Source: Desulfuromonadales bacterium (GTDB lineage Bacteria > Desulfobacterota > Desulfuromonadia > Desulfuromonadales > JAHYIW01). From it: 64,000 nucleotides of DNA. Positions within the stretch are counted from its first letter, which is position 1, and the number at the start of each line of letters is the position of its first letter. The notes below the pieces were generated by a model. That model saw only the letters and a list, made by a program, of their open reading frames with translations, was not told where the DNA came from and did no database searches. Positions 40,963 to 50,744 of the stretch are shown here, piece after piece. Made by a program: the position numbers and the translations under genes. The stretch is taken from contig JARGFI010000002.1 of assembly GCA_029210745.1 (NCBI GenBank), positions 40,425 to 104,424 of the forward strand. Reading direction: 5' to 3'.

Positions 40963-41147
40963 GAAACATGCAATTATCAACTTGTTGCATGAGATTGTCA
41001 TGGCACAAAGTACATAAAAAAGATAAAGAACTTTGAAAAAATATTGTTGACTAATTTGTTGTCATTATATAATTATGATCACAGATACTTTTGCTGGAGT
41101 GGTGTTGCTGTGCAGCATTACGTTGCCACTGCGGAAGGAAAGCGACG

Positions 41148-41876
41148 ATGGAACATTTTATTGACAATGATGATTCTTCACTGTCACTTGAAAGTGTGGC
41201 AGTCAAAATAATCAAAGAGGGGTTGTCCCGTGCGCAAGGGGACGTCCAGTTGGCCTGTTCATTCGGGGTTGAGGATCTTGTGCTGATCGATCTGATCTCA
41301 CGTTTTGCCCTTGAAGTTGGCGTTTTTGCTATTGATACCGGGCGCTTACCGGAAGAGACCTATACCGTGGCCGAGGCAGTCAGGGAACGCTATGCGCTCA
41401 CAATTCACTGGTTTTTCCCTGATCGCGGCGCCGTGGAGGCGCTGCTCAGCGAAAAAGGACCTTTTTCCTTTCAACAAAGTCTTGAAAATCGTCAGGAGTG
41501 CTGTTTTATCCGCAAAGTCGAGCCGTTGCACCGGGCGCTGGCACCGCTGGCCGGATGGGTTACCGGTATGCGGCGTGAACAGAGTGTGACGCGCGCGGCC
41601 CTGGCCGTGATTGAAATTGATCAGGCGCATGATGATCGGTTGAAGATCAATCCGCTGATCGACTGGACCGAACAGCAGATCTGGGCGTATGCTGATCAGC
41701 GGCGATTGCCCGTGAATCGCCTGCACCGTCAAGGGTATCCGTCGATCGGTTGCGCACCCTGCACGCGGGCGATTCTGCCGGGTGAGGATCCGCGCGCCGG
41801 TCGCTGGTGGTGGGAAAATCCCGAACACAAGGAATGCGGTTTGCATCGGCGCCCCGTTGATGATGCCACCCCCTGA
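41148..41876 (+). CDS. cysH: Assimilatory adenylyl-sulfate (APS) reductase, CysH family
   Basis: SFGVEDLVLIDLI, DTGRLPEETY, RQECCFIRKVEPL, CAPCTRAI...ECGLH (4Fe-4S Cys set). Confidence 0.9.
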   Translation: MEHFIDNDDSSLSLESVAVKIIKEGLSRAQGDVQLACSFGVEDLVLIDLISRFALEVGVFAIDTGRLPEETYTVAEAVRERYALTIHWFFPDRGAVEALLSEKGPFSFQQSLENRQECCFIRKVEPLHRALAPLAGWVTGMRREQSVTRAALAVIEIDQAHDDRLKINPLIDWTEQQIWAYADQRRLPVNRLHRQGYPSIGCAPCTRAILPGEDPRAGRWWWENPEHKECGLHRRPVDDATP

Positions 41877-41938
41877 AACAACGGAACCAGCAGCGGTGCA
41901 GAAAATTGATTGCACCACGATTGAACGGATGAAAAATA

Positions 41939-43243
41939 ATGGACATCGATTATCAACAACTGCGACTCGACGGGATTTACAGACAGGACCAGACCGGGCG
42001 GTTGATGTTACGGATCAAAGCTCCGGCGGGGGTTTTGTCAAGTCTCCAGGTTGAGCAGCTTTGTACTCTTGCCGAGGACTTTGCGCAAGGTTCGTTACAC
42101 CTGACGAGCCGTTGCAGCATTGAATTGCACGGATTAGCCCACGCCGACCTGAAGACGATTTTTCCGCGCCTGGACGCGGTTGGTCTGACCTCACGCGGAG
42201 CCTGTGGTGGCGCGGTACGCGGCATTTCGTGCAGTACTACCCTGGGTGCACACTTTGATGTTGCCCAGCTCCTTGCCCGGCGTTTGCAACGACACTTTGC
42301 TGGTAATCCTTACTTTGAAGGGCTACCGAAAAAATTCAAGATCAGTGTTGACGGCGATTATTCCCGCTCCCGTCATCTGATTCAGGATGTTGGCCTGGTT
42401 TACGTCGGTGACGATGATGGTGTGGAGTGTTTCGACATCTGGTGTGCCGGAGGCCTGGGGCGTGCACCGCAAGCCGGGTTCCTGTTCGAAAAGGCGGTGG
42501 CGAGCAACCGGGTGATCCCGTTGACAGAGAGTATCGTGCGCGTCTATGCCGCCCACACGCCAGCAGGTAAGCGCTTGAAAAGCTTGCTTAATGACATCGG
42601 TGAAGAGCGGTTTCGGACGTTGGTAAGCACCGATGGCGCCGCGCACAGTGTCCCGTCGTTACGGCCAACAGTCGTTGGCGCAGCGCTGCCGAGCAAGCAC
42701 GCCATCATTGAAGTGGGGATCTTTGCCGGAGAGATCAACGCCACGCGCTTTAGCGCTCTGGCGCAATTGGCCAACAGCTATTGCGACGGTTTTCTGGCGC
42801 TGACTGCGGATCAGAATATTGCCCTGCCCCTTGTTCAGGCGGATCAGCGGGACGCGGCGCAGCAGGCGCTCGCCGCCGCAGGGTTCAGCGGTGAGACGCC
42901 CGCCGAACAGGTGACCTTTCGCGTCTGTCCGGGGAATCATGAATGCCGCATGGGCTTGTCGGCGACCCGCGACGTTGCCGCACACGTTATCCACGCGCTC
43001 GATGCAGCGGGGCGTCAGCAATCCTGGGCAATCTCCGGATGTGCCAACTCCTGTTCACAGCCACAGTTGGCTGATTTCGGTATCATGACCAGTAATGGCG
43101 AAAAAAACGGTGCTGGAACGCGTACCCCGCGTTTCGATCTTTACCGCCGCAGCAGCGCGGGTTTAGGGCGCGTGGTGGCAGAAAATCTTGATCTTAATGA
43201 GCTCTTGCGGCTGGTAAATACCTTGCCAGCAGTTAAACTGTAA
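41939..43243 (+). CDS. Siroheme nitrite/sulfite reductase hemoprotein
   Basis: [27 protein letters not shown]...[12 protein letters not shown] siroheme/4Fe-4S motif. Confidence 0.88.
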   Translation: MDIDYQQLRLDGIYRQDQTGRLMLRIKAPAGVLSSLQVEQLCTLAEDFAQGSLHLTSRCSIELHGLAHADLKTIFPRLDAVGLTSRGACGGAVRGISCSTTLGAHFDVAQLLARRLQRHFAGNPYFEGLPKKFKISVDGDYSRSRHLIQDVGLVYVGDDDGVECFDIWCAGGLGRAPQAGFLFEKAVASNRVIPLTESIVRVYAAHTPAGKRLKSLLNDIGEERFRTLVSTDGAAHSVPSLRPTVVGAALPSKHAIIEVGIFAGEINATRFSALAQLANSYCDGFLALTADQNIALPLVQADQRDAAQQALAAAGFSGETPAEQVTFRVCPGNHECRMGLSATRDVAAHVIHALDAAGRQQSWAISGCANSCSQPQLADFGIMTSNGEKNGAGTRTPRFDLYRRSSAGLGRVVAENLDLNELLRLVNTLPAVKL

Positions 43244-43370
43244 GTCGTTGCGCAAAAAAAATCAGGGTGGCCAGGAAAAAATTTCGTCGTGCAACGCCGT
43301 AACGCTTTTTGCGCCGCCATTAAATGCCATACCCGTCAACGCAGCATCAAAACACGAGAAGGAGATCGAC

Positions 43371-44324
43371 ATGAGTCAGATATTCAGTGATAATTCACTC
43401 TCGATTGGCCGCACCCCGCTGATCAAACTGAACCGCATTACCCCCGGCGGAGCGGTGGTCCTCGGTAAAGTTGAGGGGCGTAACCCTGCTTATTCCGTCA
43501 AGTGCCGGATAGGTGCCGCGATGATCAGGGATGCCGAGGAAAAAGGGCTGCTCGGTTCTGGCCGGGAGATTGTTGAGCCGACCAGCGGCAACACCGGGAT
43601 CGCGCTGGCATTCGTCGCCGCCGCCCGCGGTATCCCGATCACTTTGACGATGCCCGAAACGATGAGTCTCGAACGGCGCAAGGTGCTTCAGGCCTTCGGG
43701 GCCAAGCTGATTTTGACCCCCGGAGCCAAGGGGATGGGGGGGGCGATTGCCGCCGCTGAGGAACTTGCGCAAAGCGAACCCGAACGTTACCTGCTGTTGC
43801 ATCAATTTAAAAACCCGGCGAATCCGTTGATTCACGAGCAGACCACGGGGCCGGAAATCTGGACCGATACGGAGGGTAAAATTGACGTGCTGATTTCCGG
43901 TGTAGGTACCGGCGGTACCATCACCGGTATCTCGCGTTACATCAAGCAAACGCGGGGGAAAGCAATTTTGTCGGTTGCGGTTGAGCCGAGCGAAAGCCCG
44001 GTGATCACCCAGCATCTGGCCGGGGATCCGCTTACGCCGGGACCGCACAAGATTCAGGGGATTGGTGCCGGATTTATTCCCGAGACCCTTGATCTGTCGG
44101 TCATTGATCGTGTCGAGCAGGTCAGCAGTGAGGAATCCCTCACCTTTGCCCGCAGACTGGCCAAAGAAGAAGGGCTGCTTTCCGGAATTTCCTGTGGTGC
44201 AGCAACCGCAGTGGCGGCCCGCCTGGCAAAGCAACCGGAATTTTCCGGCAAAACGATCGTCGTGATCCTCCCCGATTCCGGCGAGCGCTATCTGTCGAGC
44301 GTGCTGTTTGAGGATCTTTCCTGA
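43371..44324 (+). CDS. cysK: Cysteine synthase (O-acetylserine thiol-lyase)
   Basis: [45 protein letters not shown]; start at 43371. Confidence 0.94.
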   Translation: MSQIFSDNSLSIGRTPLIKLNRITPGGAVVLGKVEGRNPAYSVKCRIGAAMIRDAEEKGLLGSGREIVEPTSGNTGIALAFVAAARGIPITLTMPETMSLERRKVLQAFGAKLILTPGAKGMGGAIAAAEELAQSEPERYLLLHQFKNPANPLIHEQTTGPEIWTDTEGKIDVLISGVGTGGTITGISRYIKQTRGKAILSVAVEPSESPVITQHLAGDPLTPGPHKIQGIGAGFIPETLDLSVIDRVEQVSSEESLTFARRLAKEEGLLSGISCGAATAVAARLAKQPEFSGKTIVVILPDSGERYLSSVLFEDLS

Positions 44325-44481
44325 GCCTGCATGCCGACACCTCTGTGCCCCGCAATTTTTGGCGCAAAGGGCGTCTGTAACAAGCATGTTGTTAAAGTCG
44401 ACAAAAATATGTTGACAGAGCGATGCTCCTTCTTTAGCGTTATGGTTAACTACTAAAATTTAATAGACCGTCAAGTACGCG

Positions 44482-44600
44482 TCTTTATCAAGAGTGGTTA
44501 AGGGACAGGCCCGATGACACCACAGCAACCGATTCGCAGCCGCGAATGTCAGGTGCTAATTCCTGCCTCGCAGTTAAGTTTCAGCGAGGAAAAGATGAGG
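44482..44600 (+). ncRNA. SAM-I (S-box) riboswitch aptamer
   Basis: ctttatcaagagtggttaagggacaggcccgatgacaccacagcaacc...aggtgctaattcctgc...gatgagg; P1 arms CTTTATC/GATGAGG pair. Confidence 0.92.
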
Positions 44601-44636
44601 ATGGCGCTTCGCGATATGGCCAGCCATCCCTCCACG

Positions 44637-44680
44637 AAGCCCTTTCTCGAATCCCGAGAAGGGGCTTTTAGTTGTATTCT
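44637..44680 (+). terminator. Expression-platform intrinsic terminator of the SAM-I riboswitch
   Basis: AAGCCCTTTCTCGaatccCGAGAAGGGGCTTTT then T-rich tract. Confidence 0.85.
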
Positions 44681-44712
44681 TGCCGAAAACAACCGCGAAG
44701 AAAAGGAGCACA

Positions 44713-45867
44713 ATGATGGTAAAACAGACATTAACGACGGAGAGTCGTCTGGTCCAGCTCGGCGTCGGGCGGGACGAGCGTACCGGCGCGATCAGCGTGC
44801 CGATCCACCCCAGCGCAACCTTTCGTCACCCCGGTGTCGGCGAATCAACCGGTTACGATTACACCCGCTCCGGCAATCCGACGCGGGATATTCTCGAAGC
44901 GGGGTTGGCAGAGCTGGAAGGCGGCAGTCGCGGCCTGGCGTTCTCCTCCGGCATGGCGGCACTGACCACCCTCTTTCTGCATTTTGCCAAAGGCGACCAT
45001 CTGATCGTCTCCGAGGATCTCTACGGCGGCACCTACCGGGTGCTGGAACAGGTCTTCGCCGATTTCGGACTCAGTGCCAGCTACGTCGACAGCCGCGATC
45101 TGGAGCAGGTGGCGGCGGCGATCAGACCCGCCACCCGCGCCATGCTGATTGAAACTCCCGGCAATCCGCTCCTCGGTATCGCCGATCTGCGCGGGCTGGC
45201 GGCACTCTGTCGCCAACATGAACTGCTGCTGGTGGTCGACAATACCTTTCTGACGCCGGTACTGCAACGCCCCCTGGAACTCGGTGCCGACATCGTCGTC
45301 CACTCGGCGACCAAATATCTTGCCGGACACAACGATCTCTGCGCCGGGGCGCTGATCGCCAAAGATCCCGCCCTGGGGGAGCGGCTCTACTTTTTGCAGA
45401 ACTCCACCGGCGCGATCCTCTCCCCGCAAGACTGCTGGCTGCTGATTCGCAGCCTCAAAACCCTCAACCTGCGTCTCGAACGCCAGTGCGCCAGCGCGCA
45501 GACGGTGGCTGAGTGGCTGCAACAGCACCCCAAGGTCACCGCAGTTTACTATCCCGGCCTGCCGACCCATCCCGGCCATGTTCTGCAACGGTCGCAAGCC
45601 GACGGTTTTGGTGGTATGCTCTCCTTCCGGGTGACCGATCAGGCCACTGCCCACCGGCTCCTGAAACGGCTACAGTTGATTTCCTTCGCCGAAAGTCTCG
45701 GTGGGGTTGAATCGCTGATGACGTTGCCGGCGGAACAGACCCACGGCGATATCCCGGAACCGGAGCGTCTGCGTCTCGGCATCTGCGCCGCGCTGCTACG
45801 GCTGTCGGTGGGGATCGAGACAGTTGAGGATATCATTTCTGATTTAGCGCAGGCTCTGGGAGACTGA
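44713..45867 (+). CDS. Cys/Met metabolism PLP enzyme (cystathionine gamma-synthase/lyase type), copy 1
   Basis: FSSGMAALTTLFLH, EDLYGGTYR, HSATKYLAGHNDL; downstream of riboswitch. Confidence 0.92.
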   Translation: MMVKQTLTTESRLVQLGVGRDERTGAISVPIHPSATFRHPGVGESTGYDYTRSGNPTRDILEAGLAELEGGSRGLAFSSGMAALTTLFLHFAKGDHLIVSEDLYGGTYRVLEQVFADFGLSASYVDSRDLEQVAAAIRPATRAMLIETPGNPLLGIADLRGLAALCRQHELLLVVDNTFLTPVLQRPLELGADIVVHSATKYLAGHNDLCAGALIAKDPALGERLYFLQNSTGAILSPQDCWLLIRSLKTLNLRLERQCASAQTVAEWLQQHPKVTAVYYPGLPTHPGHVLQRSQADGFGGMLSFRVTDQATAHRLLKRLQLISFAESLGGVESLMTLPAEQTHGDIPEPERLRLGICAALLRLSVGIETVEDIISDLAQALGD

Positions 45868-45878
45868 AATTATTTATT

Positions 45879-46013
45879 CACCACAGAGGACACGAAGAAC
45901 ACGAAGCGAACCTTAACAACAAGATCAAAACCGGTTTTGTGGCTGAAATAGCATTCACACTATCCGCATAATCGCGGTCAAAAAACTTCGTGAGCTTCGT
46001 GCTCTTCGTGGTG
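45879..46013. repeat. Intergenic element with imperfect 28-bp inverted repeats (CACCACnnAGnnCACGAAG type)
   Basis: caccacagaggacacgaagaacacgaag versus cttcgtgagcttcgtgctcttcgtggtg, 22/28 matched. Confidence 0.75.
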
Positions 46014-46036
46014 AGAATATAAAGGACAAACAAACC

Positions 46037-47188
46037 ATGATGACAAAAAAATACGCCGACGCCACCATATTGGTCCATCAGGGACGCGATCGCGATCCGG
46101 CCACCGGTGCCTCAGCAATTCCGATCTATCAGGCGTCAACCTACCATCATACCGATGGTGTGCCAGGCGAATACGATTACTCGCGCTGCGGCAACCCGAG
46201 CCGCGATCAGGTCGAAGAGGCGATCGCCCTGCTCGAAGGCGGGGTGCGCGGCTTCGCCTGCGCCTCGGGAATGGCAGCGATCGGCAGCGCCCTGTCGCTG
46301 CTCAAGGCCGGTGATCACCTCATCGCCCCCGAGGATCTTTACGGCGGCTCCTACCGCTATCTGACCCAGATCCTGCCGACCCAGGGGATCGAAGTGACGT
46401 TCGTCAACACGGCCGAACTGGCCCAGATCAAGGCGGCACTGCGCTCCAACACCCGCGGTATTTTTCTGGAGACACCGTCGAACCCGCTCTTCAATATCAC
46501 CGACCTGCGCGCGGTGGCGGCGCTAGCGCGCGAGCATAAGCTGTTGACTTTCCTCGACAATACCTTCATGACCCCGCTACTGCAACACACCCTCGATCTC
46601 GGCATCGATGTGGCGATTCACAGTGCCACCAAGTTTCTCGGCGGGCACAGCGATCTGCTCGCCGGGCTGGTGACCACCGCCGACGAAGGGCTGGCGCGAC
46701 AGCTGAAAACCTTCCAGAATTCCTTCGGCGCGGTCCTCGGCCCCTTCGATTGCTTTTTGCTGGCGCGCGGGATCAAGACCCTCAAGTTGCGCCTCGAAGC
46801 CGGGCAGCGTAACGCTGGTCTGCTCGCCGAACGCCTGGCGGAACATCCGGCGGTCAGCCGCGTCTACTATCCGGGGTTGGCCGATTTTCCCGGTCGTGAG
46901 CGGCACCTCTCCCAGGCCTGCGGGGCGGGGGCGGTGCTCTCTTTTGAGCTGCGCGACGCCACCCGCGTCAAGCCGCTGCTGGCACGGGTCCAGTTGCCGA
47001 TCATCGCCCCGAGTCTCGGCGGGGTCGAGACGATCCTTACCCACTGCTGGTCGATGTCGCACGCGGCGATGCCCGCCGACCTTAAAACCCGCCTCGGCAT
47101 CGGGCCGGGATTGTTGCGCATCTCCGCCGGGATCGAGGATGTCGAGGACCTCTGGGAGGATCTGGCGGCGGGGTTGGCGGCGGACTGA
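46037..47188 (+). CDS. Cys/Met metabolism PLP enzyme (cystathionine gamma-synthase/lyase type), copy 2
   Basis: YDYSRCGNPSRDQVEEAIALLEGG, EDLYGGSYR, HSATKFLGGHSDL. Confidence 0.92.
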   Translation: MMTKKYADATILVHQGRDRDPATGASAIPIYQASTYHHTDGVPGEYDYSRCGNPSRDQVEEAIALLEGGVRGFACASGMAAIGSALSLLKAGDHLIAPEDLYGGSYRYLTQILPTQGIEVTFVNTAELAQIKAALRSNTRGIFLETPSNPLFNITDLRAVAALAREHKLLTFLDNTFMTPLLQHTLDLGIDVAIHSATKFLGGHSDLLAGLVTTADEGLARQLKTFQNSFGAVLGPFDCFLLARGIKTLKLRLEAGQRNAGLLAERLAEHPAVSRVYYPGLADFPGRERHLSQACGAGAVLSFELRDATRVKPLLARVQLPIIAPSLGGVETILTHCWSMSHAAMPADLKTRLGIGPGLLRISAGIEDVEDLWEDLAAGLAAD

Positions 47189-47223
47189 TTATCGTCTACA
47201 CGTCCTTGAAGGGAACAAACAGC

Positions 47224-47622
47224 ATGGATCTTTTTCGCAACACCCACAGTCTGGTAATCGGCTATCTCCTCTGGATTTTCGGTTTTACCGGCTCGCACCG
47301 GTTTTATTTCGGTAAACCGGTGACCGGAACGATCTGGTTTCTGACGCTGGGATTATTTGGCATCGGTTGGTTGATCGATTTCTTTCTGATTCCGGGGATG
47401 GATCGGGAGGCTGCGCTGCGCTTTCCGGCGGGAGAGATCGATTATAATTTTGCCTGGGTTTTGTTGACGTTTCTCGGGCTCTTTGGTGTCCACCGGATGT
47501 ATCTGGGCAAGTGGATCACCGGTTTTCTCTACCTGCTCACCGGCGCGCTGCTGGGGGCGGGATACATTTACGATTACTGGACGCTGAACGAGCAGGTCGC
47601 GGAGAAAAATTTTGTCCCTTGA
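47224..47622 (+). CDS. TM2-domain membrane protein
   Basis: Two copies of G-hHRFYFGK / GVHRMYLGK motif with TM helices. Confidence 0.82.
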   Translation: MDLFRNTHSLVIGYLLWIFGFTGSHRFYFGKPVTGTIWFLTLGLFGIGWLIDFFLIPGMDREAALRFPAGEIDYNFAWVLLTFLGLFGVHRMYLGKWITGFLYLLTGALLGAGYIYDYWTLNEQVAEKNFVP

Positions 47623-47627
47623 GGTTA

Positions 47628-47809
47628 AGGGCCTGTGGGAAAAATAAGGTGGCCAATATTGCGCTCAGATTTGGGTCAGATTTGGTTGCAGCGATTGAAC
47701 AAAACCGCAGGCCTAGCGGGGCTAAGTCGAGTATTTTGTGATTGAGCTGCGACCGAAGATGGCCGGAAGATGAGATGCAAGATGGTCATGTTATTTTCTT
47801 ACAGGCCCT
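47628..47809. mobile_element. MITE-like element with ~19-20 bp terminal inverted repeats
   Basis: Left AGGGCCTGTGGGAAAAATAA, right (RC) AGGGCCTGTAAGAAAATAA; flanking TAA may be a target duplication. Confidence 0.65.
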
Positions 47810-48770
47810 AACGACGAAAATCACGCAGGAAACGCCAGATGCGTTCCGTTGCATCGAAGTTTTTCAACCCGTCGTCATCGGCCAGTCCGGCGGTAAAGTA
47901 CGGTGCTGGCCAGCGGTGTCCCCAATCCTTGAGCCGATAATATTCAACCCGTTGCCCGTCGCGGCAGTTGTCCCAAATGAACCCTGTCATGGCACCGCTG
48001 GTTTCATCTCTAATCTGCGGCGGCTGTTCACAGCCGTTCGCTGTCCGCCAATACTCCATCGCCTCGGCGACCGGGCGATAAGAACGCGCCCCTCCTTTGA
48101 GCGGGATGGGGCCGCCCTCTGGCGGAATATGTTCATCGCCCGTACCGTGAAAGGCGATCACCGGCAATGGCTGAATCGGCGGCGGGATCGTCCATGCAGG
48201 AGGTTCTTCCCCCCTGCTGCTGCCGATCGTCGCGGACACCACTGCAATTGCCGCCAGTTCATAGCCGCGCTCAATGGCATAACGATAGGTCATCATTCCG
48301 CCGTTCGACATCCCGACCAGATAGATACGGCGCTGATCAACGGCCACGCGACCGCTGACGACGGCAATCACTTCGGCGAGATAGCCAACGTCATCAATCT
48401 TGTCGGCGGCGGCCTTGCCGCAGCAGTGCCCGGCATTCCAGTGGTGCAATAATCCGAAGAGACCGATCCCCTCCGGGTAGGCGACGAAAAAATTCTCCCG
48501 ATCAGCCAGTGCGCTGAACCCGGTTTCCGCTTCGGTTTGCAGCGCGGTGCTGAACGCCCCGTGCAACACCACCACCAACGGCAACGGTTCGTCCGGGGCG
48601 ATCCCCGGCGGCACATGGAGGAAAAAATTGCGTCGTGCCAGATTAAAGCGGATAGCGGTCGGCACGCGATAGGTGTCACTTGCCGGGTAGGGGGTGTCGG
48701 GGAGTCCCGGGGTGCATCCGATCAGCACCGCAGCCAGAAACATTAAGATGGTCAGTTGGAAAATATGCAT
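47808..48770 (-). CDS. Lipoprotein esterase of the PHB depolymerase/LpqC type
   Basis: Lipobox LAAVLIGC; VVLHGAFSTALQTE, YLVGMSNGGMMTYRYA; start at 48770. Confidence 0.82.
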   Translation of the reverse strand: MHIFQLTILMFLAAVLIGCTPGLPDTPYPASDTYRVPTAIRFNLARRNFFLHVPPGIAPDEPLPLVVVLHGAFSTALQTEAETGFSALADRENFFVAYPEGIGLFGLLHHWNAGHCCGKAAADKIDDVGYLAEVIAVVSGRVAVDQRRIYLVGMSNGGMMTYRYAIERGYELAAIAVVSATIGSSRGEEPPAWTIPPPIQPLPVIAFHGTGDEHIPPEGGPIPLKGGARSYRPVAEAMEYWRTANGCEQPPQIRDETSGAMTGFIWDNCRDGQRVEYYRLKDWGHRWPAPYFTAGLADDDGLKNFDATERIWRFLRDFRR

Positions 48771-49024
48771 GCTACCTGATTTGCCCTTAAGGGTTTGATC
48801 GTTAATTTTTGCGAGCGCATCAAGTTTAGCACGTTTTTTGTCACAAAAAAGAAATGGATGCCCAAGTCCCACCCTCAATCCCTGCCGATTTTCCCCGCCC
48901 GTCACCTGAATGTGTCGTCTCTCGTAAACATTTTCCCAGATGGGTTGCACTCGACAAACTCTGTGTTACGCTCCGAGTCAGGGACAGGTTTGGTTCACAT
49001 CACGCTAAAGACGGGAGAGATCAC

Positions 49025-49627
49025 ATGACAAAAATTCTGGTTCTATACTACAGCATGTATGGGCACATTGAGACCATGGCACAGGAGATCGCTGCTGGCG
49101 CAGGTAGCGTCGAATCGGTTGAGGTTGCCGTCAAGCGGGTGCCCGAGCTCATGTCGGAAGAGGGGGCACGCAAGGCCGGGGCGAAGCTTGACCAGGTCGC
49201 CCCGCTCGCGACCGTGGACGAACTGCCGAACTATGATGCCATCATTTTTGGCACGCCGACACGTTTTGGCAACATGTGTGCGCAGATGCGTAACTTTCTT
49301 GATCAGACCGGCCCGTTGTGGGCTGGCGGAAAGCTGATCGGCAAGGTGGGGAGTGTGTTCACCTCCACGGCCACGCAGCACGGTGGACAGGAAACCACCA
49401 TCACCTCATTTCATACCACCTTGTTGCATCACGGCATGATCATTGTCGGGGTTCCCTACTCCTGCCAGGAGCTTGTGAATATGAGCGAAATCAGCGGCGG
49501 AACACCCTATGGGGCGAGTACCCTTGCCGCTGCTGATGGAAGTCGTCAGCCGACGGAAAATGAATTGAAAATTGCCCGTTTCCAGGGACGCCACGTCGCC
49601 GAGGTGGCGCAGAAACACTCCGCTTGA
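49025..49627 (+). CDS. wrbA: NAD(P)H:quinone oxidoreductase, WrbA family
   Basis: [52 protein letters not shown]. Confidence 0.95.
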   Translation: MTKILVLYYSMYGHIETMAQEIAAGAGSVESVEVAVKRVPELMSEEGARKAGAKLDQVAPLATVDELPNYDAIIFGTPTRFGNMCAQMRNFLDQTGPLWAGGKLIGKVGSVFTSTATQHGGQETTITSFHTTLLHHGMIIVGVPYSCQELVNMSEISGGTPYGASTLAAADGSRQPTENELKIARFQGRHVAEVAQKHSA

Positions 49628-49750
49628 CGTTGAAAGAGGGGCCGCCCTTGAAATATGGAGGAATTGCATATTTCAAGCGTGTCACATTAAGCTGAAGTTT
49701 AGACTTTCGTGATCTTTGAAAATTTGTCGAAGTTGTAAAAAAAGTGTTGA

Positions 49751-49801
49751 CACAGCGGCCTTTAGAAGAAAATTCCACCCTGTCTTCTAAAGGCCGCTGT
49801 G
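49751..49801 (+). promoter_or_regulatory. Perfect 19-bp stem hairpin ending on the GTG start of the transposase remnant
   Basis: CACAGCGGCCTTTAGAAGA-aaattccaccctg-TCTTCTAAAGGCCGCTGTG. Confidence 0.85.
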
Positions 49802-50258
49802 GATACCAAAGGATATAGCCGTATCTCCCAGTCCCTGTACGACGCTATCACATTTCTGGCGCAGGCGCTGCCAAAACGTTCGGTTCCAACCTTTCTGGAA
49901 CTCCTGTTTGGTGCGATGCTCACCCAAAATCAATCAGTTCAAGAACCGTTGGGGCTGGAAGCAGACCTGGCAGCAAACACGTCAGGTGCTGCATCGCTGG
50001 ACGCAGATTCTTTCGACCAGCTACGCCGTGCCCCAGTTGTTGGCTCAGATGAACAGCGAGGAAGTGAAAGAACTCGCCTCCATAGCCCCATGGCGGCACA
50101 AACAGCCGATCACTGCCGGACGTGTTCGTCAAGGACTGCAAAAGATTTTTCGCCATGTCGATATTCGCAGCCACTGGCACCCGAAGTCGGGAAAATTCGC
50201 GCCTGAAAAACGGGATAAAAAGCCGGATAGACCGCCTGATCGGCGCAAGACGACTTAA
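49799..50258 (+). pseudogene. Transposase remnant (N-terminus and C-terminus in different frames, core missing)
   Basis: SLYDAITFLAQALPKRSVPTFLELLFGAMLT then QFKNRWGWKQTWQQTRQVLHRWTQ...GRVRQGLQKIFRHVDIRSHWHPKSGKF. Confidence 0.6.
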
Positions 50259-50349
50259 CTTCGACAATTTTCAGTTATCAATGAACGCTCTCCATCACCG
50301 GATCAGGCCGGTTCGGGGAGGGGTATAACTCTAAACTTCAGTTTTCTTC

Positions 50350-50378
50350 TTGACATCAGGAATTTACGATCATATAGT
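50350..50378 (+). promoter_or_regulatory. Promoter upstream of rplU (TTGACA-N17-TATAGT)
   Basis: TTGACA 50350-50355, TATAGT 50373-50378. Confidence 0.7.
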
Positions 50379-50424
50379 ACGCCGTTCGTTACTAAGGTTT
50401 TAGTGAAAGTGAGGTGAATGCGGC

Positions 50425-50733
50425 ATGTATGCGGTGATCAAGACCGGGGGGAAGCAGTATAAAGTTTCCGAAGGCGACCTGTTGAAGGTCGAAAAACTAG
50501 ACGGCGTGGTGGGTGATTCCATCGAGCTGAATGAAGTCCTCATGGTCGGCGGAGAAGAGGTAAAGATCGGGACGCCTCTATTGCCAAGCGCGAAAGTCAC
50601 AGCCCGTATTGTGGAACAGGGCAAGGATAAAAAAATCCGGGTGTTCCATTCCAAGCGGCGCAAAGGCTATCGCAAGACCTATGGACATCGTCAGCCCATT
50701 ACTCGTCTCAAAATTATCGGTATCGAGGCTTAG
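50425..50733 (+). CDS. rplU: 50S ribosomal protein L21
   Basis: [25 protein letters not shown]. Confidence 0.97.
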   Translation: MYAVIKTGGKQYKVSEGDLLKVEKLDGVVGDSIELNEVLMVGGEEVKIGTPLLPSAKVTARIVEQGKDKKIRVFHSKRRKGYRKTYGHRQPITRLKIIGIEA

Positions 50734-50744
50734 GAGGTTTAGTC

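Larger units (their letters stand above)
49690..50343 (+). mobile_element. Internally deleted IS remnant bounded by inverted repeats
   Basis: CTGAAGTTTAGA at 49692-49703 and TCTAAACTTCAG at 50330-50341; transposase N- and C-terminal fragments between them. Confidence 0.65.

Noticed and set aside
44514-45152. 212-aa ORF starting inside the SAM-I aptamer
   Set aside because: Its N-terminus is riboswitch RNA and the rest is an off-frame reading of the CGS/CGL-type gene.
47742-48452. 236-aa plus-strand ORF over the esterase
   Set aside because: Shadow frame opposite a lipoprotein esterase with clear lipobox and catalytic motifs.
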